Shown piece after piece: positions 41,434-49,843 of a DNA stretch of 64,000 bases (positions are counted from its first letter, which is position 1; each line of letters begins with the position of its first letter). A model generated the notes under the pieces. That model was not told the DNA's origin, did no database searches, and saw only the letters and a program-made list of their open reading frames with translations. Source of the stretch: Phycisphaeraceae bacterium (lineage in GTDB: Bacteria > Planctomycetota > Phycisphaerae > Phycisphaerales > UBA1924); assembly GCA_019636795.1 (NCBI GenBank), contig JAHBWW010000001.1, forward strand, positions 372,001 through 436,000, read 5' to 3'. The position numbers and the translations under genes are program-made.

Positions 41434-42816
41434 ATGTCCGAGTTGTTTCACTGGGAGCCTCAGCCCCGCGCGTTCGCCCTCGTCAAGCAGCTCGTCGCCG
41501 AGTTCCTCTCGCGCTGTTCACGCTCGCGCACGCTGGCCGAGCGCATGCACAGCCAGACCGCAACCCGCTTCATCGACTGGATCGACTTCATTCGCGTCCC
41601 CGAGACCGAAGAGATGATCGAGCAACTCACCTCAGTCGGCTTTTCACATCATCCCGCCCCCGGCGCGAGCCAGCGCTACATCCATACCGGCGGCGTGTTC
41701 CCCGCCATCGTCCTCGGCGACGGCCAACTCATGCGCATCGGCATCAAAGTCGATTGGGTCAGCGACTTCCTCGCAGCCTGGGGCGTGCCGAACGATTCGC
41801 CGATCACCGGCGAACCTCTCACCGAACTGCGCCGGGCCGTCGCCTTCCGCGGCGACAACACCGAACTCGTCGTCGTCGAACGCCACGGTTCCATCGGCCT
41901 GATCGAAAAACAGGCCGACCCGCGGCGATCAGTCGCAGCCCTGCGCCACATGGAGACTTTCCGCAGGCGTCGCCGCGACTGGCCTAACGATGATCAGGGC
42001 TTCACCCATGTGCACGCTCTGGTCGATGCCGCCATCGACGAACTGAGCACCGGCGGACACACTGGCGTCGACTTTGTGTGCGATCTGTTCTTCCGGGCCG
42101 AACGCGATTTCTGGGAACGCCGCAACACCGCCGCACGCTGGCAGAAAGCCCGACAGGATCACCTCGGTCTGGGCTGGGCTAACCACGACCACCACACCTT
42201 CCGCTGCTCGCGCGCACACTTCACGAGCCTCATCGCGCTGCTCGAAAAACTCGGGTTCAAGTGCCGCGAACGGTTCTACGCCGGCCACGAAGCCGGGTGG
42301 GGCGCACAAGTGCTCGAACAACCCGTCACCGGCTTCGTCGTCTTTGCCGATGTCGATCTCTCGCCCGATGAACTCGCTGGCGACTTTGCACACACGCCCC
42401 TCTCTCCACGCGCCGAACTGGGCACCATCGGCCTCTGGACCGCGCTCCATGGCGAGAGCGTGCTCCAGGCCGGCATGCACCACCTCGAATGTCAGTTCGA
42501 CTACGACGCCCTCACAACCCAGCTCCAGTCCGGCGGGCTCAAGGTCATGGATCCCTTCACCAACATGACCTACCTGCGTCAAGCCTTCACCGAGGGCGAA
42601 CGTTGGCCCGTCAGCGAACGCCGCATCAAGCGACTGCTCGACGCGGGACAGATCACGTCCGCAGATGCCGATCGCTTCCGCGCCAATGGTGCCGTCGGCT
42701 CGCACCTCGAAAACCTCGAACGCAACGATGGATACAAAGGCTTCAACCAGAAGGGCGTCAGCGACATCATCAATCGCACCGACGCAAGGCTCGTGACCTA
42801 CGAAGCATTGGCCTGA
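41434..42816 (+). CDS. DUF1338-like (VOC-fold) protein
   Basis: The 460-residue cytoplasmic protein has NHDHHTFRCSRAHFTSLIAL followed by LGFKCRERFYAGHEAGWGA and FADVDLSPDEL. These resemble the metal-binding HxxFR and following blocks of DUF1338 proteins (2-oxoadipate dioxygenase/decarboxylase HglS and relatives). A first half with FIDWIDFIRVPETEEMIEQL and VFPAIVLGDGQLMRIGIKVD may be a second related domain. The C-terminus ends NRTDARLVTYEALA. GGGAG sits eight bases before the ATG. It stands alone after nuoN. If the family call is right it would be an iron-dependent oxygenase, with substrate unknown. Confidence 0.6.
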   Translation: MSELFHWEPQPRAFALVKQLVAEFLSRCSRSRTLAERMHSQTATRFIDWIDFIRVPETEEMIEQLTSVGFSHHPAPGASQRYIHTGGVFPAIVLGDGQLMRIGIKVDWVSDFLAAWGVPNDSPITGEPLTELRRAVAFRGDNTELVVVERHGSIGLIEKQADPRRSVAALRHMETFRRRRRDWPNDDQGFTHVHALVDAAIDELSTGGHTGVDFVCDLFFRAERDFWERRNTAARWQKARQDHLGLGWANHDHHTFRCSRAHFTSLIALLEKLGFKCRERFYAGHEAGWGAQVLEQPVTGFVVFADVDLSPDELAGDFAHTPLSPRAELGTIGLWTALHGESVLQAGMHHLECQFDYDALTTQLQSGGLKVMDPFTNMTYLRQAFTEGERWPVSERRIKRLLDAGQITSADADRFRANGAVGSHLENLERNDGYKGFNQKGVSDIINRTDARLVTYEALA

Positions 42817-42847
42817 GGCCAAGCGCGCCGGCAACCCCGATTTTTTT
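42808..42847 (+). terminator. Candidate terminator between convergent genes
   Basis: A perfect TTGGCC-TGA-GGCCAA hairpin spans the stop codon of the DUF1338-like gene, and a run of seven T follows 18 bases later. The distance from stem to T run is long, so activity is uncertain. Confidence 0.3.
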
Positions 42848-43490
42848 AAGGCGCAAGTCCACTGTCGCGCGCCGGATTGCGGCTATACGCTGCCATGCCC
42901 CCGAGCACCGCACCAATGCCATTGCACACAAGATCCCATCCGGTGTTGACATATCCCCCGACGCCGTGATCTTCGACGAAGAGAGTCACCGCAAACTCCA
43001 GCACCTCATTCACCGCGCCCAGCCCCATGCTCATCAGCGCGACACCGAAGCACACGCCAGCGGAAAGTACCGCACGTTTGCCGCGCCCAAAAGCCGCCGC
43101 CAGCGATTCCGCGCACGCCAGCGCCGCAACGAAAAACCCGAAAACATGCACGAACTGGTCGTACCTCGGCACCCAAGACACCAGCCTCAGGGCATAGAGC
43201 ACGTTCTTGTCGCCGTCAGTGAGCGCGTCGGGAATCTTGACCGTGCCCCCAGCCATATGCAACAGGCCCCAGGTCGCAAGCAGCCAGAGCGTCAGCCGCG
43301 TGAAGCGCACACGCGAGTCAACAAAAAGTATGAACCCGATGAACACGCCCATCACGATCGTATAGAACACGAACTCGAGATTGCCTTGCCAACCCGCGAC
43401 AATCCCCAGCCCGAGCGTGTACAAAGCAACGAACGCAGTCAAACGAGGCTTGGTCGCAATGGTGCGCGGAACAGTGCGCGGAATGCCCAT
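42846..43490 (-). CDS. YjdF/DUF2238-like (VanZ-related) membrane protein
   Basis: The 214-residue protein has about six helices. YDQFVHVFGFFVAALACAES and GAVNEVLEFAVTLFVEDHGV, then GGYVNTGWDLVCNGIGAVLG, match the conserved His, Glu and Asp positions of YjdF/DUF2238 proteins. A basic N-terminus (GIPRTVPRTIATKPRLTAF) precedes the first helix. Function is unknown in the family. It is on the same strand as dut, 61 bases downstream of its stop, and may be co-transcribed. Confidence 0.75.
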   Translation of the reverse strand: MGIPRTVPRTIATKPRLTAFVALYTLGLGIVAGWQGNLEFVFYTIVMGVFIGFILFVDSRVRFTRLTLWLLATWGLLHMAGGTVKIPDALTDGDKNVLYALRLVSWVPRYDQFVHVFGFFVAALACAESLAAAFGRGKRAVLSAGVCFGVALMSMGLGAVNEVLEFAVTLFVEDHGVGGYVNTGWDLVCNGIGAVLGGMAAYSRNPARDSGLAP

Positions 43491-43551
43491 GTACGTGTAT
43501 CGGCTTGATCGCTCGCGCCGGTCGAGCCCAACCGCTGCCAAGCCGCTACCC

Positions 43552-44019
43552 CTACCGCAATCCCGTCGAGCCGAACCCGCCCGAGCCGCGATCGGTCGCA
43601 TCGAGTTCCTCAACTTCAACAATCGTCACGCTCACAACGGGCGCGATGACCAGTTGCGCGATACGGTCGCCGTGATGCACCGTGTAAGACTCACGTCCGA
43701 GATTGATCAAAGCCACAAACATCTCGCCGCGGTAGTCAGCATCAACCGTCCCAGGAGCGTTGGGCAGGGTGATCCCGTGCTTGGTCGCCAGGCCCGACCG
43801 AGGCCGAACCTGCCCCTCATAACCCGCCGCAATCGCCACTGAAAACCCAAGCGGAATCTTCACGATCTCGCCCGGCGCAATGGTGACACAATCGGCATCA
43901 TGTTCACCTCGCGGCAGGCACGCGACCAGATCCAGTCCCGCCGCCAGCGCCGAATGAGCGCGTGGCAGGGTCGAGCGAGGGTCAAGACGGCGTACGCGAA
44001 GTTGTGTGGTGTCGGGCAT
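43552..44019 (-). CDS. dut: dUTP diphosphatase
   Basis: The 155-residue trimeric-type dUTPase has all motifs: ALAAGLDLVA (1), RPRSGLATKHGITL (2), NAPGTVDADYRGEMFVALIN (3, catalytic Asp in VDADY), HHGDRIAQLVIAP (4) and RGSGGFGSTG (5, C-terminal arm). It hydrolyses dUTP to dUMP and pyrophosphate, protecting DNA from uracil and feeding dTMP synthesis. Length is standard. It is separated by 11 bases from the coiled-coil gene on its other side. Confidence 0.97.
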   Translation of the reverse strand: MPDTTQLRVRRLDPRSTLPRAHSALAAGLDLVACLPRGEHDADCVTIAPGEIVKIPLGFSVAIAAGYEGQVRPRSGLATKHGITLPNAPGTVDADYRGEMFVALINLGRESYTVHHGDRIAQLVIAPVVSVTIVEVEELDATDRGSGGFGSTGLR

Positions 44020-44030
44020 GCGCCCGAATC

Positions 44031-44333
44031 TTATGAGACCGAAGGCGCCGGACGCTCAATGTCGCCCAGCATCGCCAGATCTTCTTCATCCAGTTCGTCG
44101 CGCAACTGATCCAGCACCCGGTTGAACGAGTCAATCAGCCTCTGCGTGCTCGCAATGGCGTTATCCATCGAACTGGCGCCCGTGACCTTCTTGAGCAGGT
44201 CCGTCTGGTTCAGACGAGTCAGGTTCTCTTCAGACCGCGTCTTGGCCTGGCGCAGGGCGTCGAGCAGTTTCAGGGCCCGGTCACGCTGGGTCTGGGTTTC
44301 GACCATCATCTTTGATCTCTGTGTCATGGTCAT
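44031..44333 (-). CDS. Small coiled-coil protein, unknown
   Basis: The 100-residue protein is hydrophilic and almost entirely helical: QTQRDRALKLLDALRQAKTR, NLTRLNQTDLLKKVTG and STQRLIDSFNRVLDQLRDEL, ending acidic (DEEDLAMLGDIERPAP). No signal peptide or membrane segment is seen. Start choice among several Met codons is uncertain. GAGGACGAG precedes the one chosen. It shares a strand with dut, just downstream. No family is recognised. Confidence 0.65.
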   Translation of the reverse strand: MTMTQRSKMMVETQTQRDRALKLLDALRQAKTRSEENLTRLNQTDLLKKVTGASSMDNAIASTQRLIDSFNRVLDQLRDELDEEDLAMLGDIERPAPSVS

Positions 44334-44587
44334 GCACTCGTCCTCCACGCATTGTGGTCGGACGAGCAGGGGGGCTTGGTCGAGCACTGGGCACTCGCCT
44401 CGTGCATTCCTGATTCTCACGATGGTTGTCACCGAATCAAGTTCGCCAGGCCGTTTGATCGACACGGGCGACCAAATCCGTATGAAGTGTACAGCCGTAA
44501 CTCTTGTTGTGACAACAGGAAAGCCCCTATTGCCGCCATACGCACTATTTCGGACTCTCAGGCCGACGATTCCGACAATCACGCCGA

Positions 44588-46078
44588 TTATGCCGCAGCA
44601 CGCGTCCTCGTCAGGTGCGGGATGAACCGCGCAATTGCAGTCACCACCTCGCGACTGTCACCCGACCGCCTCGCCCGCCCAAGGTGTTCGACCATCGCCG
44701 CCAGCATCGCCGGGTCCGGAGCCCGAGCGTCCGCTAGCGCGAAAATACCGGTATGACTGGTCCGCCGAAGCCCCTCTTCGTGGTATGACAATTCCTCATG
44801 AATCTTCTCGCCTGGACGGGCACCCGTGAACGTGATTGCGATCTCGTCCCACGCTCGATCCGAATTCGCGTCCGTTTGTACGACAGGCCTGAACCCGTGT
44901 GCCGCAATGAACCGCTGCGCGAGATCGACAATCGGGATCGGTTTGCCCATGTCCAGAACAAAGACCTCCGCCTCATCAGCCCTTCCAAGACTCGCCGCGT
45001 GCACCACCAGCCCCGCTGCCTCCGGGATCGTCATGAAATACCGCGTCATGCGCTCGTCCGTCACCGTCACAGGACCACCCTCAGCGATCTGCGACTCCCA
45101 GATCGGAAGCACGCTGCACGCCGAACCGAGCACATTTCCAAAGCGGACCATGCTCAACCGCGTCCGCATCGAGCCGCCATGCGCCAGCCCCTGAATGTAC
45201 ATCTCCGCGAGGCGCTTGGTCGCGCCCATCACCGAAGACGGATTCACCGCCTTATCGGATGAGATCAGCACGAACCGCTCAACCCCGTGTGCCACCGCCG
45301 CATCCGCGATCGAGCGTGTCCCGAAAAAGTTGTTGATCAGTGCGTGGGCTGGATGATCTTCCATCAGAGGCACGTGCTTATGGGCCGCTGCGTGAAAGAT
45401 CAGATCGGGCCTGGTCTCGCCCACCAGCCGAAGCGTTGCCGCCTCATCCACGACATCATGCATGATCGCCAGCCGCGAAACTTTCGCACGCCCGCGCCCC
45501 AGCGATCGGTCAATCTCGAACAGCGCATTCTCGGATCGATCGACCAGCACCAGCTGGGCCAGGTCAAACGAAGCGCACAGACGCGCAATTTCCGACCCGA
45601 TCGACCCTCCCGCTCCAGTGATTAGCACCCGCGCATTGCGCAGGAGCCTCGACAACTGCTCACGCTCGACCCGGTGAGGCTCGCGCGACACCAGCGACGC
45701 CAGATCGATCGCCTGCCCGAGCCGAGCCCGCACCAGCATCGGCTCGCGGGCCATCAGTTCGGTCAGCATCGGCACCACCCGCACCCGCACGCCCGCCCGC
45801 CCAAGCCTCTGCCTCACACGCGACTCCACCCCCGCCAGAGCCCCAGGCAGCGACACCACCGCAAGATCAATCGCGTGCGCACGACAGATCTCCGCAATCT
45901 CAGCCTCATCTCCCAGATTCAACACCACCGGCTCACAGCCCTCATCCTCTGCCGGATTCACATGCACCGCACCAATGACCACAGGTGGACAATCCAGCAG
46001 GTCCAGCTGCCGCCGGGCCAAAGCCACGCTGGCAGGAGTCCCGACAAGCAGGCATCGTTCTGAAGTGTTCTTGGTCAC
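44588..46078 (-). CDS. CapD/FlaA1-like nucleotide-sugar dehydratase without membrane domain
   Basis: The roughly 496-residue protein has an N-terminal Rossmann-like domain (LLVGTPASVALARRQLDLLD), then the SDR extended domain. That domain has VLITGAGGSIGSEIARLCAS near 151, FHAAAHKHVPLMEDHPAHAL near 228, ISSDKAVNPSSVMGATKRLA near 272 and FTGARPGEKIHEELSYHEEG toward the end. These are the marks of the PglF/WbpM/FlaA1 group, which dehydrates UDP-GlcNAc-type sugars for surface glycans. The usual four N-terminal membrane helices are absent. Start is uncertain: GTG 46078 or GTG 46120. It is divergent from ruvA. Confidence 0.87.
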   Translation of the reverse strand: MTKNTSERCLLVGTPASVALARRQLDLLDCPPVVIGAVHVNPAEDEGCEPVVLNLGDEAEIAEICRAHAIDLAVVSLPGALAGVESRVRQRLGRAGVRVRVVPMLTELMAREPMLVRARLGQAIDLASLVSREPHRVEREQLSRLLRNARVLITGAGGSIGSEIARLCASFDLAQLVLVDRSENALFEIDRSLGRGRAKVSRLAIMHDVVDEAATLRLVGETRPDLIFHAAAHKHVPLMEDHPAHALINNFFGTRSIADAAVAHGVERFVLISSDKAVNPSSVMGATKRLAEMYIQGLAHGGSMRTRLSMVRFGNVLGSACSVLPIWESQIAEGGPVTVTDERMTRYFMTIPEAAGLVVHAASLGRADEAEVFVLDMGKPIPIVDLAQRFIAAHGFRPVVQTDANSDRAWDEIAITFTGARPGEKIHEELSYHEEGLRRTSHTGIFALADARAPDPAMLAAMVEHLGRARRSGDSREVVTAIARFIPHLTRTRAAA

Positions 46079-46144
46079 GAAGCGGGTATCGGTCCATCGC
46101 CGCCCCGGTCGGCAAGTCACGGGCAGGTGCGGTACAGTGTCGGC

Positions 46145-46798
46145 ATGATCTGCGCGATCGAAGGCGAACTCCTCCATGTCCGCGACAGCGTCGCCACCCT
46201 CAGGCCCGCCGGTTCGGGGCTGACCTATGAAATCCTCCTGCCTGTCTACATCATCGAACGCCTCTCCTCCCAGATCGGACAGACCATCCGCCTCGATCTG
46301 CGGCATTACTTCGAAGCCCAATCACAGGGTGCAATCCTCATCCCCCGCCTGATCGGTTTTGGTTCGCACGATGAACGGGCTTTCTTCGAACTGTTCACCA
46401 CAGTCAAAGGCCTCGGACCCCGCCGAGCACTTCGCGCACTCGCCAAGCCCCCCGCCGAAATCGCCATCGCCATCGCCAGCCGCGACCTCCGCACGTTGCA
46501 AACCCTCCCCGAAATCGGAAAAAAACTCGCGGAAACCATCGCCCTCGAACTGGCCGAAAAAGTCCAGCGATTTGTGATCTTTTCGGGCCACGAGGTCGAG
46601 ACCAAGCCCCGCCCCTCGCGTTCCCGCGCCGCCGACGAAGCCGCCGCCGCCCTCGTCGCTCTCGGCCAGTCCCCCGTCGAAGCCTCGCGCCTCGTGGAAC
46701 GTGCCCTCGCCGACGCCGCCGCTCGCGACCAGACCCTCTCAACCGCCGACGCCATCATCACCGCATCACTCTCAGGCTTGGGCCGCTCGCGCGCGTAG
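46145..46798 (+). CDS. ruvA: Holliday junction branch migration protein RuvA
   Basis: The 217-residue protein opens MICAIEGELLHVRDSVATLR, the OB-fold domain I start of RuvA. Domain II follows with two helix-hairpin-helix motifs (FTTVKGLGPRRALRALAK and LQTLPEIGKKLAETIALELA). A linker leads to domain III (DEAAAALVALGQSPVEASRL), which contacts RuvB. It binds Holliday junctions and directs the RuvB motor. ruvB and ruvC are not adjacent. The ATG at the domain start is chosen over an upstream GTG. Confidence 0.95.
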   Translation: MICAIEGELLHVRDSVATLRPAGSGLTYEILLPVYIIERLSSQIGQTIRLDLRHYFEAQSQGAILIPRLIGFGSHDERAFFELFTTVKGLGPRRALRALAKPPAEIAIAIASRDLRTLQTLPEIGKKLAETIALELAEKVQRFVIFSGHEVETKPRPSRSRAADEAAAALVALGQSPVEASRLVERALADAAARDQTLSTADAIITASLSGLGRSRA

Positions 46799-46904
46799 AC
46801 CCCGCCCACACCAAACTTGCGCTCCCGGCGCACACCCACGCACACTTTGTCCTTTAAGCCTCTCTGCGTACGATGAATCATCGCATCAGTATCAAGGAGA
46901 TCCC

Positions 46905-49757
46905 ATGGCCCGCGCCAACCCGTATAGCGCCCGCACAACCCTTCGCACCTCATTCGGCGAATACACCTATTACGACCTCGCCGCCCTCGACCGCGCAGGC
47001 ATCGGCGTCGGCATCGCCAAGCTCCCATTCTCCATTCGAGTCCTCCTCGAATCCATGCTCCGCAACATCGACGGATTCTCCGTCACTCAGGACGACGTCG
47101 CAGGCCTCGCCAACTACAACGCCACCACCATCGACGCCACCGAAATTCCCTTCATGCCCGGGCGCGTTGTGCTTCAAGACTTCACCGGCGTTCCATGTGT
47201 CGTCGATCTCGCAGCCATGCGCGACGCCATGAAAAACCTCGGAGGCGATCCCGCCGCCATCAACCCCGCCGTGCCTTGCGACCTCGTGATCGACCACTCC
47301 GTTCAAGTGGACGATTTCGCCACACGCGTCGCCCTCACCATCAATGCCGAGCGCGAGTTCGAGCGCAACAACGAACGATACCGCTTCCTCAAGTGGGGCC
47401 AGCAGAGCCTCGACAACTTCCGCGTCGTCCCGCCCGCCACCGGCATCGTTCACCAGGTCAACCTCGAATATCTCGCACGCGGGTGCCTCGTCAAAAACAT
47501 CGATGGCCAGAACGTCGTCTACCCCGACTCGCTCGTCGGCACCGACAGCCACACCACCATGATCAACGCCCTCGGCGTCCTCGGCTGGGGCGTCGGAGGC
47601 ATCGAAGCCGAAGCCGTCATGCTCGGCCAAGCCGTCTACATGCTCACCCCCGAAGTCGTCGGCTTCCGCCTCAAGGGCCGCCTGCGCGAGGGCGTCACCG
47701 CAACCGACCTCGTTCTCACCGTCACGCAGATGTTGCGTGCCCACGGCGTCGTCGAAAAATTCGTCGAGTTCTTCGGCGACGGCATGGCCGAACTGAGCAT
47801 CCCCGATCGCGCCACCATCGCCAACATGGCGCCCGAATACGGCGCAACCTGTGGCTTCTTTCCCATCGATATCAAGACCATCGACTTCCTGCGCTTCACC
47901 GCAAAATCTCCCGCCGAAGCCGAACTCGCCGAAGCCTACGCCAAGGCCAACCACCTCTGGTGGGATCGTTCCACCCCCGAGCCCGAGTTCTCTTCTGTCC
48001 TCGAACTCAATCTCGCCGAAGTCGTTCCATCCCTCGCCGGCCCCAAGCGCCCTCAGGACCGCATCGCCCTGTCCTCCATGAAACCAAACTGGCGCAAGGA
48101 TCTTGTCGATTCTTTCGGCAAGCCCGCTGCGAGTGAAAAGAACAAAGTCGGCACCTGGGCAGCAGAAGGCGGCAACGGTGCCGGCGCAGCCGTCAACACC
48201 GACGTATGCGTCGCACCGGCAGAGCAGGGACAAGTCGAAGTCACGCTCACCGACGCCAGCCACCCTCACACGCCCAACCAGAAGATCACGCTCCGCCACG
48301 GCTCGGTCGTCATCGCCGCCATCACCAGCTGCACCAACACCAGCAACCCCGATGTCATGATCGCAGCCGGCCTCGTCGCACGCAAGGCCCGCGCCCTCGG
48401 TCTCAAGCGTCAGCCATGGGTCAAAACCAGCCTCGCGCCCGGCTCCAAAGTCGTCACCGAATACTTCGACAAAGCCGGACTCACCGAAGACCTCGATGCC
48501 CTCGGCTTCGCGACCGTCGGCTACGGCTGCACCACATGCATCGGAAACTCCGGCCCCCTCCCGCCCGAGATCGAAGCCGCCATCAAACAGTCAGACCTCG
48601 TCTGCGCCAGCGTCCTCAGCGGCAACCGCAACTTCGAAGGCCGCGTGCATCCCGCCGTCAAGGCCAACTACCTCGCCAGCCCGCCGCTCGTCGTCGCATA
48701 CGCCATTGCCGGCACGGTCGATATTGACCTTCAGAACGAACCCATCGCAATCGCGCCCGGCGGCCGCGAAGTCTTCCTCAAAGACATCTGGCCCACCAAC
48801 GCCGAGATCCGCGCTGTCGTCGAGTCCAGCCTCTCGCCCGAACAGTTCGAGCGCAAGTACAGCCGCGTCTACGAAGAAAGCGAATCCTGGAACCAGATCC
48901 CCGTCTCACAGAGCGAGTTGTACCCCTGGGATGAATCCTCGACCTACATCCAGAATCCGCCGTTCTTTGAAGGCATGACCGAAACCACGCCAGGCATCAC
49001 CTCCGTGCGCGGCGCACGCGTTCTGGCCATCCTCGGCGACAGCGTCACCACCGACCACATCTCGCCCGCAGGTCGCATCGAGCCCGAAACACCCGCCGGC
49101 CAGTACCTCCTCCGCAGCGGCGTCACCAAGCACGACTTCAACAGTTACGGCAGTCGCCGCGGCAACGATCGCGTCATGACGCGCGGCACCTTCGCCAACG
49201 TTCGCGTCCGCAATCGCCTCGCCACCGACGCAACCGGCAAAATTCTCGAAGGCGGCTGGACACGCGACTTCACACGCGGACGCACCCTCGCCGACGCGCC
49301 CGTCGCCTACATCTTCGACGCCAGCGAAAACTACCGCGCCGCTGGCGTGCCGCTCGTCGTCATCGCCGGCAAGGACTACGGCATGGGCTCAAGCCGCGAC
49401 TGGGCAGCCAAGGGCGCATACCTCCTGGGCGTCAAAGCCGTCATCGCCGAAAGTTTTGAACGAATCCATCGTTCCAACCTCGTCTTCATGGGCGTTTTGC
49501 CGCTGGTCTTCAAGGACGGCCAATCCGCCTCCTCGCTGGGCATCAAGGGCGACGAAACCTTCAGCATCGACGTGCCCCAGAATGTCTCGCCGCGTCAGAT
49601 GGTTGCTGTCCATGCAACCCGAACCGATGGCTCCGCCTTCTCCTTCGAGTGCATGCTCCGCCTCGATACCCCCGTCGAGATCGAATACTCCCGCAACGGC
49701 GGCATCCTCCACACCGTCATCCGCAAGAAACTCAACGAAGCCCGCCAACTCGTCTGA
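46905..49757 (+). CDS. acnA: Aconitate hydratase A
   Basis: The 950-residue protein is of AcnA/IRP type. The iron-sulfur cysteines are Cys476 in SCTNTSNPDVM and Cys542 and Cys545 in GYGCTTCIGNSGPLP. Also seen are FRVVPPATGIVHQVNLEYLA, VGTDSHTTMINALGVLGWGV, the swivel domain SVTTDHISPAGRI and IAGKDYGMGSSRDWAAKGAY. AAGGAGATCCC precedes the ATG. It interconverts citrate and isocitrate in the TCA cycle. Upstream, TTTGTC and TACGAT 17 bases apart may be the promoter, with a small CGATG-AAT-CATCG inverted repeat over it. A dispersed repeat begins three bases after the stop. Confidence 0.98.
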   Translation: MARANPYSARTTLRTSFGEYTYYDLAALDRAGIGVGIAKLPFSIRVLLESMLRNIDGFSVTQDDVAGLANYNATTIDATEIPFMPGRVVLQDFTGVPCVVDLAAMRDAMKNLGGDPAAINPAVPCDLVIDHSVQVDDFATRVALTINAEREFERNNERYRFLKWGQQSLDNFRVVPPATGIVHQVNLEYLARGCLVKNIDGQNVVYPDSLVGTDSHTTMINALGVLGWGVGGIEAEAVMLGQAVYMLTPEVVGFRLKGRLREGVTATDLVLTVTQMLRAHGVVEKFVEFFGDGMAELSIPDRATIANMAPEYGATCGFFPIDIKTIDFLRFTAKSPAEAELAEAYAKANHLWWDRSTPEPEFSSVLELNLAEVVPSLAGPKRPQDRIALSSMKPNWRKDLVDSFGKPAASEKNKVGTWAAEGGNGAGAAVNTDVCVAPAEQGQVEVTLTDASHPHTPNQKITLRHGSVVIAAITSCTNTSNPDVMIAAGLVARKARALGLKRQPWVKTSLAPGSKVVTEYFDKAGLTEDLDALGFATVGYGCTTCIGNSGPLPPEIEAAIKQSDLVCASVLSGNRNFEGRVHPAVKANYLASPPLVVAYAIAGTVDIDLQNEPIAIAPGGREVFLKDIWPTNAEIRAVVESSLSPEQFERKYSRVYEESESWNQIPVSQSELYPWDESSTYIQNPPFFEGMTETTPGITSVRGARVLAILGDSVTTDHISPAGRIEPETPAGQYLLRSGVTKHDFNSYGSRRGNDRVMTRGTFANVRVRNRLATDATGKILEGGWTRDFTRGRTLADAPVAYIFDASENYRAAGVPLVVIAGKDYGMGSSRDWAAKGAYLLGVKAVIAESFERIHRSNLVFMGVLPLVFKDGQSASSLGIKGDETFSIDVPQNVSPRQMVAVHATRTDGSAFSFECMLRLDTPVEIEYSRNGGILHTVIRKKLNEARQLV

Positions 49758-49760
49758 CCA

Positions 49761-49785
49761 AAAGAGGCCCGAGCGCAAGCGAGGG
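49761..49785 (+). repeat. Dispersed repeat copy 1 (AAAGAGGCCC element)
   Basis: The 25-base core AAAGAGGCCC-GAGCGCAAGC-GAGGG matches a second copy after the thuA-like gene at 23 of 25 positions. It lies three bases after the acnA stop in the same sense as the gene. The centre AGCGCAAGCG could fold into a small stem. Function is unknown. Confidence 0.6.
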
Positions 49786-49843
49786 GACTTTCTTCTCTCC
49801 CTCTCCCGATTTTGGTATGATGATCTCCTCAGGAGACCCATCC

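Noticed and set aside
46950-48299. 449-codon antisense open frame opposite acnA
   Set aside because: It mirrors aconitase codon bias in GC-rich DNA; acnA itself has every family motif.
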